Shown: piece by piece, positions 32,519 to 41,599 of the stretch
Layout: every line of letters begins with the position of its first letter
Numbering within the stretch: position 1 is the first letter of the stretch
Assembly: GCA_910584985.1 (NCBI GenBank)
Contig: CAJUDJ010000002.1
Location: forward strand, 62,001-126,000
Length of the DNA: 64,000 nt
Reading direction: 5' to 3'
Origin: an uncultured Eubacterium sp.
GTDB taxonomy: Bacteria; Bacillota; Clostridia; Oscillospirales; Acutalibacteraceae
Position numbers and translations under genes: made by a program
Notes under the pieces: generated by a model
What the model was told of the DNA's origin: nothing
What the model saw: only the letters and a program-made list of their open reading frames with translations
Database searches by the model: none

Positions 32519-33910
32519 ATGGATACATATAACGATGTGTGCGAAGCGGTTTTAACATATTGCAGCACAAAAACTTCATCAAATGCTTTTAAATTATGGC
32601 TTTCTGAAATTACCGTTACAGGATTTGAAAATAATACATTCACATTATTTCTGCCAAGTTCCTTTAAAAGAAAAATTGTTATAGATACATATGATTCACT
32701 TTTGAATGAAGCCTTTGAAAATGTTATGGGCTTCAGCGTAAATCTGAATTATGACTGCCCGGAGGAGCAGAAATCTATTTTTGATTCTGCCCGTTCGGAC
32801 CATGAGAGAGACCTTGAAACGGCCAGAAATGTAAAAAATAATATTGAAAAATCAGATAATCTTCCGATAGAACAATTTACATTTGATACTTTTATCGAAG
32901 GCCCTTCAAACCGTTTCGCTTACAGAGCAGCTATGGCTGTTGCAGATAATCCGGGCGGAACTGCAAAAAATGAAATTTCTTATAACAACTATAATCCTCT
33001 TTTTATTTATGGAAAATCCGGGCTTGGAAAAACACATATTCTGAATGCAATCTGCTATCAAATCAGAAAAAATTATCCTGCCATGCGCATTCTTTATGTA
33101 AGATCTGAGGATTTTGTAAATGAATTTATCGCTGCACTTGGAAATAAAACCGTTGATGAATTCCATGATAAATTCAGAAATATTGATGTTCTTCTTGTGG
33201 ATGATATTCAGCTTATCGGCGGAAAAGACAGAACAGAAGAGGAATTTTTCCACACCTTTAATTCTCTTGTTGAAAACGGAAAACAGATTGTTCTTACATC
33301 CGACCGACCGCCGAAAGAAATAAAAAGCCTTACGGACAGGCTGTGCACCCGTTTTGAGCAGGGATTGCTTGCAGATATTCAGTCGCCCGAATATGAAACA
33401 CGCTGTGCAATTATAAAAAGAAAGGCAGAACTTCTTAATTTTGAAATTCCGAATTCTGTTGTGGAATACATTGCCGAAAAAATAAAAACAAATATACGCC
33501 AGCTGGAGGGCACAACAAAAAAAATATATGCCATGAGCCAGCTTTCCGGCACAATTCCTTCTATTCCCCTTGCACAGAGAGTTATTAAGGATGTAACAAC
33601 GGACACACAGCCGGTTCCCGTTACCATTCAGAAAATTGTTGAAGAGGTAAGCAGAACGGAAGGCGTTTCCGTTGAGGACCTTTACAGTAAAAAGCGCCGT
33701 GCAAATATTGTTAATGCAAGAAAAATAGCAATTTATATGATAAGAGAAATTACAAATTGCAGCTATGAAACCATCGGCGATAATTTCGGACTGAATCATT
33801 CAACCATTATTTACAATATTAATCAGCTGATAGAAAGCATGGAAAAGAATTCAAAGCTTGCAAGAAAAATTGAAGATATGATTAATAATATCAAAGAAGA
33901 TAATTATTGA
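32519..33910 (+). CDS. dnaA: Chromosomal replication initiator
   Basis: AAA+ protein that binds DnaA boxes, assembles at oriC and opens the duplex. 463 residues: domain I (1-80), short linker, AAA+ domain with Walker A YGKSGLGKTH (165-172 core), Walker B VLLVDDIQ, sensor region LTSDRPPKEI and LTDRLCTRFEQGL, and C-terminal HTH with the signature LNHSTIIYNINQL. AAGGAG precedes the ATG. It is followed directly by the origin gap and dnaN. Confidence 0.98.
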   Translation: MDTYNDVCEAVLTYCSTKTSSNAFKLWLSEITVTGFENNTFTLFLPSSFKRKIVIDTYDSLLNEAFENVMGFSVNLNYDCPEEQKSIFDSARSDHERDLETARNVKNNIEKSDNLPIEQFTFDTFIEGPSNRFAYRAAMAVADNPGGTAKNEISYNNYNPLFIYGKSGLGKTHILNAICYQIRKNYPAMRILYVRSEDFVNEFIAALGNKTVDEFHDKFRNIDVLLVDDIQLIGGKDRTEEEFFHTFNSLVENGKQIVLTSDRPPKEIKSLTDRLCTRFEQGLLADIQSPEYETRCAIIKRKAELLNFEIPNSVVEYIAEKIKTNIRQLEGTTKKIYAMSQLSGTIPSIPLAQRVIKDVTTDTQPVPVTIQKIVEEVSRTEGVSVEDLYSKKRRANIVNARKIAIYMIREITNCSYETIGDNFGLNHSTIIYNINQLIESMEKNSKLARKIEDMINNIKEDNY

Positions 33911-33911
33911 G

Positions 33912-34110
33912 TTTTCAACAACTTATCCGTTATAAACATAAACTTTTTTAAATGAATTGTTGAAAAAATTTTTTATGCACAATTTGATAAAATTATGAAC
34001 AATCCGCTGTTTATAATTTTAAGCTTATATTTGGCTTTATCCTTATTGTTTTTTACTTTTGAACAATTTCAACAGCCCTTATTACTATTACTATAACTAT
34101 CATAATAATA
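33912..34110. other. oriC: Chromosomal origin of replication (oriC)
   Basis: The dnaA-dnaN gap carries DnaA-box-like nonamers TTTTCAACA (33912-33920), TTTTCAACA on minus (33958-33966), TTATGCACA (33973-33981), TTATGAACA (33993-34001), TTTTGAACA (34057-34065) and ATTTCAACA (34066-34074). The last pair is followed by the GC cluster GCCC (34075-34078) and then triplets TTA TTA CTA TTA CTA TAA CTA TCA TAA TAA TAA (from 34079), which on the other strand are DnaA-trios. Boxes, GC cluster, trios and AT-rich DNA come in the same order as the Bacillus subtilis unwinding region. The box consensus here drifts to TTWTNMACA. Confidence 0.85.
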
Positions 34111-34149
34111 AAATGAAAATTTTTTATTTTCAAAAAACGGAGGAAAATT

Positions 34150-35262
34150 ATGAAATTTACCTGTAACACAAAAAAACTGAATGAAGCATGCTCCAATGTT
34201 ATCAAAGCTGTAAGCCAAAAGGTTACAATTCCCACGATTGAAGGAATTCTGATTGAATGCGGCACAGAAATACTGAGTCTTACAGGATATGATTTTGAAT
34301 TCGGAATCACAACAACACTTTCCGCAACGGTTACAGAGCCGGGATCAATTGTAATTAATGCAAAAATAATGTGTGATATTATAAGAAAACTTGCAGCAGA
34401 TGTTGTAACCTTTGAAACAAGCGGAAATTCTGTTTCCATCATTTCAGGGGCTGCACAGTATAATATTACGGGAATTGATGCAAATGATTATCCAGAGCTT
34501 CCGAGTGTTTCTGGCGGTTATCCGTTATTTATTGAAAAAAATATGCTTCATAAAATGGTTATGCAGACTTTGTTTGCTGTTGCCGAAAATGAAAATTCAA
34601 AACCTGTTCATACAGGTCTTAAATTTGAAATGACCTTAAATCAGCTTCGTCTTATCGGTGTTGACGGATACAGGCTTGCCATTTCAACGGAAAATATTAA
34701 TTATGAGGGCGAGGATTTTTCCTTTATTGTTCCGAAAAAAACAATAAGAGAACTTATTAAAATAACCGGCGTTGATGAAGAAGAAAATATTTCCGTCAGT
34801 GTGGGAAAACGCCATATTATTTTTGAAATAGGTGATTACAGCATTATAAGCAGGCTTCTGGACGGAGATTTTCTGGATTATAATGCAGCTGTTCCGAAAA
34901 CGGGAACAACAACAGTTTTGATTAATACAAGGGAAGCAATTGCTTGTATTGAAAGGGCAATTCCTGTTGTTGAAAATAATGCAAAAAACCCAATCAGATG
35001 CCTTTTTGACAAGGATGAAATGCGGGTTTCAACGGTTTCTGCAAGAGGAAGAGTTGTGGATTATACACATGCAAATATAAGCGGGGAAAGAGTGGAAATC
35101 GGATTTAATTCAAAATATATGCTTGATGCGCTGAATGCAGCAGATACAGACGAGGTAAAAATTGAACTCGGCGGTCCGGTCAGTCCGGTAAAAGTTATGC
35201 CGGCGAATGATGAAAGATTTTTATTCCTTGTTCTGCCTATGAGGTTAAAAAGTGAAATTTAA
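34150..35262 (+). CDS. dnaN: DNA polymerase III sliding clamp (beta)
   Basis: Ring-shaped dimer that tethers replicative polymerase to DNA. 370 residues with three clamp domains; MKFTCNTKKLNEACSNVIKAVSQK at the start, LIGVDGYRLAIS in the middle, and the C-terminal FLVLPMRL peptide typical of the family. AACGGAGGAAA precedes the ATG. Its 3' end overlaps the yaaA start by 11 bases. Confidence 0.97.
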   Translation: MKFTCNTKKLNEACSNVIKAVSQKVTIPTIEGILIECGTEILSLTGYDFEFGITTTLSATVTEPGSIVINAKIMCDIIRKLAADVVTFETSGNSVSIISGAAQYNITGIDANDYPELPSVSGGYPLFIEKNMLHKMVMQTLFAVAENENSKPVHTGLKFEMTLNQLRLIGVDGYRLAISTENINYEGEDFSFIVPKKTIRELIKITGVDEEENISVSVGKRHIIFEIGDYSIISRLLDGDFLDYNAAVPKTGTTTVLINTREAIACIERAIPVVENNAKNPIRCLFDKDEMRVSTVSARGRVVDYTHANISGERVEIGFNSKYMLDALNAADTDEVKIELGGPVSPVKVMPANDERFLFLVLPMRLKSEI

Positions 35263-35500
35263 ATTAAAAATAGCCGAAAGGCATGAAGAAATTATTAAAA
35301 TAAAAACAGATTATATCAAACTGGACAGCCTGCTTAAATTTTCAGGGCTTGCCGAAAGTGGAAGCTTTGCCAAAATGATGATAGAAGAAAATAATATTAA
35401 AGTAAACGGCGAAAGATGCACGGCAAGAGGAAAAAAAATAAGAAGCGGCGATATTGTTTCGGTAAGAAATATTGATTTAAAGGTTATTCATGAAGATTAA
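35252..35500 (+). CDS. yaaA: S4-domain RNA-binding protein YaaA/RlbA
   Basis: 82-residue protein with a single S4 fold (IKLDSLLKFSGLAESGSFAKMMIEENNIKVNGE, quoted in part, ending in RSGDIVSV). The family is linked to ribosome biogenesis in Bacillus and is always between dnaN and recF. GTG start, GAGG 7 bases upstream, inside dnaN; overlaps recF by 11 bases, so dnaN-yaaA-recF translation is coupled. Confidence 0.9.
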   Translation: MKFKLKIAERHEEIIKIKTDYIKLDSLLKFSGLAESGSFAKMMIEENNIKVNGERCTARGKKIRSGDIVSVRNIDLKVIHED

Positions 35501-36584
35501 TCATATTGAAATCGAGAATTACAGGAATATAGAAAATTTAAAACTTGATTTTGATGATATAAATATCATTTACGGTGAAAATGCACAGGGAAAAACAAAC
35601 CTTCTGGAAGCATTATATCTGTTTACGGGTTCAAAATCCTTCAGAGGTGTTAAAGACAGCCGTCTTGTAAAAATAGGAAGTGAATATGCAAAACTGAAGG
35701 CTGATTTTTTCAGCAGTAAAAGAAAGCAGAATGCAGAAATTTTTATAAAAGGGAAAAGAACAGCATCTCTTAATGGAATAAAAAAAGCTTCGCCGGCTTT
35801 GCTCGGAGAAGAAATAAAAGCTGTTGTTTTCAGCCCGGTTCATCTCTCTATGATAAAGGACGGGCCTGCCGAAAGAAGAAAATTTATTGACAATGCGCTG
35901 TGCCAGCTGAATTCAAATTACAGAAATGCGCTGAAAGAATATAACCGCTGCCTTGCACAGAGAAATATAATCTTAAAGGACATGCAGCAGTGCGGCGAAC
36001 TTGATGAAATGCTTTATGTTTGGAATATAAATTTTGCAAAGGCAGGCGCAAAAATCATATATCAGCGTCAAAAATATATTGAAGCACTTTTTCCGTTTGC
36101 AAAGGAAATATTCACAGGAATATCCGGCGGAATAGAAGAAATCAATCTTATTTTAAAAGGTGCATTTGATTACGCAGGATATTCTGTTGCCGAAATTGAA
36201 AAGAAGCTTCTTTTGCAGGTTGAAGAACATAAAAAGGAAGATATTCTGAATAGGATAACAACCGTTGGTCCGCACAGGGATGATCTTGAAATATTTATCA
36301 ATAATAATGAAGCAAGAATTTACGGCAGCCAGGGGCAGCAGAGAAGCTGTGTGATTGCTTTAAAGCTTGCAGAAGCAAGCCTGCTCTGTGAAATGACGGA
36401 AATTATGCCTGTGGCTCTGCTGGATGATGTTATGAGTGAACTGGATGAAAAAAGGCAGGATTATATTTTGAATCATATAAAAAACTGGCAGGTTTTTATT
36501 ACCTGCTGTGATAAAAATACGGTTTTGCGCTTAAAAGAAGGAAAAGCCATCCATATTGCAGGCGGAAAAGTTATGGGGGATTGA
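35490..36584 (+). CDS. recF: DNA replication and repair protein RecF
   Basis: SMC-like ATPase that helps load RecA at gaps. 364 residues: Walker A YGENAQGKTN (29-36), ABC signature YGSQGQQRSCVIALKLAE and Walker B MPVALLDDVMSELD. Typical length. Ends in TGA directly abutting the remB ATG. Confidence 0.96.
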   Translation: MKINHIEIENYRNIENLKLDFDDINIIYGENAQGKTNLLEALYLFTGSKSFRGVKDSRLVKIGSEYAKLKADFFSSKRKQNAEIFIKGKRTASLNGIKKASPALLGEEIKAVVFSPVHLSMIKDGPAERRKFIDNALCQLNSNYRNALKEYNRCLAQRNIILKDMQQCGELDEMLYVWNINFAKAGAKIIYQRQKYIEALFPFAKEIFTGISGGIEEINLILKGAFDYAGYSVAEIEKKLLLQVEEHKKEDILNRITTVGPHRDDLEIFINNNEARIYGSQGQQRSCVIALKLAEASLLCEMTEIMPVALLDDVMSELDEKRQDYILNHIKNWQVFITCCDKNTVLRLKEGKAIHIAGGKVMGD

Positions 36585-36836
36585 ATGTATCTTCATATAG
36601 GAGAGGATACTGTTGTAAACAGTAAAAATATTATCGGAATTTTTGATATGGATACATCAACCGTAAATAAAGCAACGCGTGATTATCTTGAAAAAGCCGA
36701 AAAGGAAAATAAAATTATTTATGTTAATTATGAGCTTCCGAAAAGCTTTGTGGTAACAGAAAATAAAGTGTATGTAGGCCCGCTGAATACGGCCACTTTA
36801 CTTAAAAGAACAAGACAGGAGTTTAATAAATTATGA
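36585..36836 (+). CDS. remB: DUF370 regulator RemB (YaaB)
   Basis: 83 residues starting MYLHIGEDTVVNSKNIIGIFD, the RemA/RemB (DUF370) signature. In Bacillus the paralogue RemA is a DNA-binding biofilm regulator; RemB is found between recF and gyrB as here. It overlaps gyrB by ATGA. Confidence 0.92.
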   Translation: MYLHIGEDTVVNSKNIIGIFDMDTSTVNKATRDYLEKAEKENKIIYVNYELPKSFVVTENKVYVGPLNTATLLKRTRQEFNKL

Positions 36837-38800
36837 GTGAAGAAAATAAAACCGTTCTTGAAGAAGCGGATATGGATACTGTTGTAACAGAGGAATATTC
36901 TGCAAAGGATATTCAGGTGCTTGAAGGGCTTGAGGCTGTAAGAAAAAGGCCGGGTATGTATATCGGTTCAACAGGCCCAAGAGGATTGCACCATCTTGTT
37001 TATGAAATTGTAGATAATTCCATTGATGAAGCACTTGCAGGTGTTTGCACGCATATTGAATGTGATATTCTGCCGGATAATATTATTTCCGTGCGTGATA
37101 ACGGAAGAGGTATTCCGACAGGAATTAATGAAAAAACAGGACTTCCTGCCGTTACGGTTGTTTTAACGGTGCTTCATGCAGGCGGCAAATTCGGCGGAAG
37201 CGGATATAAAGTTTCAGGCGGTCTTCACGGTGTTGGTTCTTCTGTTGTAAATGCACTTTCCGAATGGCTTGAGGTTGAGGTTACACAGAACGGACATATC
37301 TATGCCCAGAGATTTGAAAGAGGTGTGCCTGTTGATGATTTACATATTATCGGTGATGCAGAAGGGCATGGAACACTTATCCGATTTAAGGCAGACGGTG
37401 AAATTTTCAACGAAACAACTGTATATGATTATGAAGTGCTTGCACGCAGACTTCGTGAACAGGCATTTCTGAATGCAGGGCTTTCCATTACACTTTCAGA
37501 TAAAAGGGAAAGTAATTCAGAGGAGCAGATCAGCGAGGAATTCTGTTATGAAGGCGGAATAAAATCCTTTGTTGAATATATAAATACCAGCAGAGGACTG
37601 AATCCGATTCAGGAAAACATTATTCATCTTTCCACAACAAAGGATGATAAAAGCGCAGAAGTTGCTATCTGTTACACAGATTCATATAATGAAACGATGC
37701 TTTCTTTTGCAAATAATATCAATACGATTGACGGCGGAACACATGAAACCGGCTTCAAAACAGCGTTAACAAGAGTTTTTAATGATTATGGAAAGAAATT
37801 CGGTATTCTTAAAGACAGTGATAAAAAACTGAGCGGTGAAGATGTAAGAGAGGGTATAACGGCAATTATAAGCGTTAAGCTTACTGAAGCACAGTTTGAG
37901 GGTCAGACGAAGGGAAAACTCGGAAATACAGAAATTACAGGCCTTGTTTCCTCTATGGTTTATGAAAAGCTGATGACTTATTTTGAGGAAAATCCTGCCG
38001 AAGCAAGGGTAATTCTAAGCAAATCTCTTGATGCATCAAGAGCAAGGGAGGCGGCAAGAAAGGCAAGAGATTCTGCAAGAAGCAAATCCGGCCTTGAAAG
38101 CACAAAGCTGCCCGGAAAATTGGCAGACTGTTCTTCAAACGAACCTGAGCTCTGCGAAATTTATATTGTAGAGGGTGATTCGGCAGGCGGTTCTGCCAAG
38201 GACGGAAGAGACAGAGTGCACCAGGCTATTCTTCCGCTTTGGGGAAAAATGCTGAATGTTGAAAAGGCACGGCTTGACAAGGTTTACGGAAATGAAAAGC
38301 TGATGCCGGTTGTAACCGCTTTGGGAACAGGTATAGGCGAAGATTTTGATATTAATAAATTAAGATATCACAAAATTGTTATTATGGCGGATGCCGATGT
38401 GGATGGCGCACACATCAGAACACTGCTTTTAACCTTCTTTTTCCGTTATATGAAGCCTCTTGTTGAGGGCGGATTTATTTATCTTGCACAGCCCCCGCTT
38501 TTCAAATTAAGCAAGGGCAAAAAAAGTGTTTATGCCTATTCCGATGAGGAAAGGGATAAATATATTGAAGAAATGGGCGGTCAGTGTGATATTCAGCGCT
38601 ATAAAGGTCTTGGTGAAATGGACCCTACACAACTTTGGGAAACCACGATGGACCCTGAATTCCGCACAATGCTCAGAGTAACAATTGATGATGCACAGAA
38701 GGCAAGCGAAAACTTTTCTATTCTTATGGGCGATAATGTTGAACCGCGCCGAGATTTCATCGTTAAAAATGCAAAATTCGTGCAAAATATGGATATTTAA
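36833..38800 (+). CDS. gyrB: DNA gyrase subunit B
   Basis: ATPase subunit of gyrase. 655 residues: GHKL domain with RKRPGMYIGSTGPRGLHHL, VDNSIDEA, DNGRGIPTG and GLHGVGSSVVNALS; TOPRIM domain with EGDSAGGSAK (Glu447) and DADVDGAHI; C-terminal QRYKGLGEMDPTQLWETTMDP. Start overlaps the remB stop. gyrA follows 72 bases downstream. Confidence 0.97.
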   Translation: MSEENKTVLEEADMDTVVTEEYSAKDIQVLEGLEAVRKRPGMYIGSTGPRGLHHLVYEIVDNSIDEALAGVCTHIECDILPDNIISVRDNGRGIPTGINEKTGLPAVTVVLTVLHAGGKFGGSGYKVSGGLHGVGSSVVNALSEWLEVEVTQNGHIYAQRFERGVPVDDLHIIGDAEGHGTLIRFKADGEIFNETTVYDYEVLARRLREQAFLNAGLSITLSDKRESNSEEQISEEFCYEGGIKSFVEYINTSRGLNPIQENIIHLSTTKDDKSAEVAICYTDSYNETMLSFANNINTIDGGTHETGFKTALTRVFNDYGKKFGILKDSDKKLSGEDVREGITAIISVKLTEAQFEGQTKGKLGNTEITGLVSSMVYEKLMTYFEENPAEARVILSKSLDASRAREAARKARDSARSKSGLESTKLPGKLADCSSNEPELCEIYIVEGDSAGGSAKDGRDRVHQAILPLWGKMLNVEKARLDKVYGNEKLMPVVTALGTGIGEDFDINKLRYHKIVIMADADVDGAHIRTLLLTFFFRYMKPLVEGGFIYLAQPPLFKLSKGKKSVYAYSDEERDKYIEEMGGQCDIQRYKGLGEMDPTQLWETTMDPEFRTMLRVTIDDAQKASENFSILMGDNVEPRRDFIVKNAKFVQNMDI

Positions 38801-38872
38801 TTTTTATTAAAAACGGCAAAAAATCTAAAAATTTCGTTTTAAAGAAATATAAAATTTCTTAAGGAGACAAAA

Positions 38873-41365
38873 ATGGCTGAAGAAGTTATAAGATATGACA
38901 ATCAGAAGATTGTTAATGTTGAAATAAGCGATGAAATCAGAAAAGCCTTTCTGGATTATTCCATGTCTGTTATCGTCAGCCGTGCCCTTCCGGATGTAAG
39001 GGACGGCTTAAAGCCGGTTCACAGGCGTATTCTTTATACAATGTTTGAAAATAACCTTTATCCCGATAAGGCTTACCGTAAATGTGCCGATACAGTCGGT
39101 TCTGTGCTCGGAAGATACCATCCGCACGGTGATGCATCCGTTTATGATGCCATGGTGCGTCTTGCGCAGACCTTTTCCATGCGGTATATGCTTGTAGACG
39201 GACACGGAAATTTTGGTACGGTTGACGGCGACCCTGCCGCTGCATACAGATATACGGAATCCAGAATGAGCAAAATCAGCATGAAAATGCTGGCTGATAT
39301 TGATAAAAATACGGTTGATTTTGCACCGAACTATGATGATCGTTTAAAAGAGCCCACTGTGCTGCCCACAAGATTTCCGAATCTTCTTGTAAACGGTTCT
39401 TCGGGTATTGCCGTTGGTATGGCAACAAACATTCCTCCTCATAATATGAAAGAGGTTGTGGAGGGTGTTAATTACCTGATAGACCATCCCGATTGTGATG
39501 TGCCGGAGCTGATGCAGTATATAAAAGGCCCGGATTTTCCCACAGCTGGAATTGTTATGGGCACAAAAGGAATAAAAGAAGCTTATTCAACCGGACGCGG
39601 CAAGATTTATCTTCGCGCAAGGGCGGAAATTGTTGAGGATAAGGGCGAAAGATACAAAATTATTGTTACCGAACTTCCTTATCAGGTAAAAAAAGCAGAG
39701 CTGATTTCAAAAATAGCTGAGCTTGCCAAGGATAAACGCCTTGAGGGCATAGCAGACATAAAGGATTTTTCAAACCGCAAGGGAATGCATATTGAAATCA
39801 CGGTTAAAAGGGATGCAAATGCACAGGTTGTTTTAAACAATCTGTTTAAAATGACGCAGATGCAGGTTACCTTCGGTGTAATTATGCTTGCGCTTGTTGA
39901 CGGAGTGCCGAAATGCCTGCCGCTTAAAGACCTGCTTCAGCACTATATAAAGTTCAGAGAGGATATTATTACCCGCAGAACAAGATTTGATCTTAAAAAA
40001 GCGCAGGACAGAAAGCATATTTTGGACGGACTTGCAAAAGCAATAGACATTGTTGATGAAATTATCGCCACAATCCGTGCCTGCAAAGGCGGAAAATCAG
40101 AAGCAAAGCAGGCTATTATAGAAAAATTCGGCTTTGATGATCCACAGGCAACTGCGATTGTGAATTTCCAGCTCGGTCAGCTTGCAGGCCTTGAAATTGA
40201 AAAGATAAACAATGAAATCGGTGAGCTTAAGGCGAAAATAGAAGATTTTATGGATATTCTTGAACATGAGGAACGGGTTTTCCAAATCATCAAGGATGAA
40301 TCAGCTGAAATTGTTGAAAAATTCGGCGATGAAAGAAGAACGGAAATCAGCGCAGTTATCGGTTCTGTAGAGGATGAAGATTTAATTCCTGTTGAAGAAT
40401 CCATTCTTACCCTTACCAATATGGGCTATATGAAGCGAATGACGGTTGACACCTATAAGGCGCAGAACAGAGGCGGCCGCGGCATTATGGGCATGAGCAG
40501 GCGTGAAGAGGATGTTGCAAAAACGATGTTTTCCTGTTCCTCTCATGATGTTATCTTTATTTTCACAAACAAGGGAAAGGTTTTCAGAAAGAAAGCATAT
40601 GAAATTCCTGCTTCCTCAAGAACGGGAAAGGGTATGAATGTTGTAAACCTGCTTCCGCTTGAAAAGGAAGAAACCGTTTCTGCAATGGTTAAAATTCCCG
40701 AGGATGAAAACAGAAAATATCTTTGCATGGTTACGAAAAAGGGTGTAATCAAGAGAACCGATATAAATGAATATCAGCATATTCGCCAGAGCGGTATTAT
40801 TGCAATCAATCTGGATGACGGCGATGAGCTTGCTTATGTTGAAATAACAGACGGCGAAAGAAAGCTTGTTGTTGCAACACACAGTGGTATGTGCATTTGC
40901 TTTAAGGAATCCGATGCAAGGCTTATCGGCAGAACGGCAAGAGGTGTAAGGGCCATTACGCTTGCCGAAGATGATTTTGTTGTGGGCTTTGCCGCCTCGC
41001 TTGAGGGATATACACTGCTTACCGTTTCCGAAACGGGATTCGGCAGAAAGAGCAGCTTTGATGATTACAGAGTACAGAGCCGAGGCGGAAAAGGTCTGAT
41101 TAACTACCGCACCTCGCAGTACGGCAAGGTTGCAATGATTGCACCTGTAACAGAAAACGAAGATGTAATTATGATTACAAGCGATGGCATTGTTATCAGA
41201 ACGCATGTGGATCAGATTTCAACGTTCCAGCGGCCGAGCAAGGGTGTTAAGGTTATGCGTGTGAATGACGGAGAAAAGGTTGCCACCATTTCTGTTGTGG
41301 ACAGGTTTGAAGAGGATGCCGAGGAGGCAGAAGAAGCAGGCAATACAGCCGAAACAGAAGAATAA
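38873..41365 (+). CDS. gyrA: DNA gyrase subunit A
   Basis: DNA-cleaving subunit of gyrase. 830 residues: winged-helix/tower with catalytic Tyr127 (AYRYTESRM), and the C-terminal beta-pinwheel with gyrase box QNRGGRG and later repeats such as SRGGKGL. The quinolone-resistance region reads YHPHGDASVYDAMVRLAQ: Ala88 occupies the place of E. coli Ser83, with Ser89 next to it, the same arrangement as in Mycobacterium tuberculosis. AAGGAGAC precedes the ATG. A strong terminator follows, closing the dnaA-gyrA block. Confidence 0.97.
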   Translation: MAEEVIRYDNQKIVNVEISDEIRKAFLDYSMSVIVSRALPDVRDGLKPVHRRILYTMFENNLYPDKAYRKCADTVGSVLGRYHPHGDASVYDAMVRLAQTFSMRYMLVDGHGNFGTVDGDPAAAYRYTESRMSKISMKMLADIDKNTVDFAPNYDDRLKEPTVLPTRFPNLLVNGSSGIAVGMATNIPPHNMKEVVEGVNYLIDHPDCDVPELMQYIKGPDFPTAGIVMGTKGIKEAYSTGRGKIYLRARAEIVEDKGERYKIIVTELPYQVKKAELISKIAELAKDKRLEGIADIKDFSNRKGMHIEITVKRDANAQVVLNNLFKMTQMQVTFGVIMLALVDGVPKCLPLKDLLQHYIKFREDIITRRTRFDLKKAQDRKHILDGLAKAIDIVDEIIATIRACKGGKSEAKQAIIEKFGFDDPQATAIVNFQLGQLAGLEIEKINNEIGELKAKIEDFMDILEHEERVFQIIKDESAEIVEKFGDERRTEISAVIGSVEDEDLIPVEESILTLTNMGYMKRMTVDTYKAQNRGGRGIMGMSRREEDVAKTMFSCSSHDVIFIFTNKGKVFRKKAYEIPASSRTGKGMNVVNLLPLEKEETVSAMVKIPEDENRKYLCMVTKKGVIKRTDINEYQHIRQSGIIAINLDDGDELAYVEITDGERKLVVATHSGMCICFKESDARLIGRTARGVRAITLAEDDFVVGFAASLEGYTLLTVSETGFGRKSSFDDYRVQSRGGKGLINYRTSQYGKVAMIAPVTENEDVIMITSDGIVIRTHVDQISTFQRPSKGVKVMRVNDGEKVATISVVDRFEEDAEEAEEAGNTAETEE

Positions 41366-41371
41366 AAAATA

Positions 41372-41402
41372 AAAAAAGCGGTGCTTGAAACACCGCTTTT
41401 TT
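41372..41402 (+). terminator. Terminator of gyrA
   Basis: Twelve-bp stem AAAAAAGCGGTG / CACCGCTTTTTT with CTTGAAA loop and T-run. Confidence 0.92.
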
Positions 41403-41531
41403 GTTACCTTTTTTAGGTATCATCATTTTGTTTATATAATGTATTCTTTGTGTTTCTTTTATTTCTGTTTGCTTTCGGGCAGAGGAGATTATACAAGAAA
41501 AAGTTTCCGCCTGCAGTTTACAATTTATTTA

Positions 41532-41560
41532 TTGAAATGCAGACAGTTTTGATATATAAT
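41532..41560 (+). promoter_or_regulatory. Promoter of the LCP gene
   Basis: TTGAAA (41532-41537), 17-base spacer, TATAAT (41555-41560), 40 bases before the ATG. Confidence 0.75.
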
Positions 41561-41599
41561 ATTTTTGTGTATGAAAATTTTTAGGGAGGATTCTTTTTT

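Noticed and set aside
32906..33799. 297-codon open frame opposite dnaA
   Set aside because: Cys/Phe/Asn-rich nonsense composition typical of an antisense shadow in AT-rich DNA.
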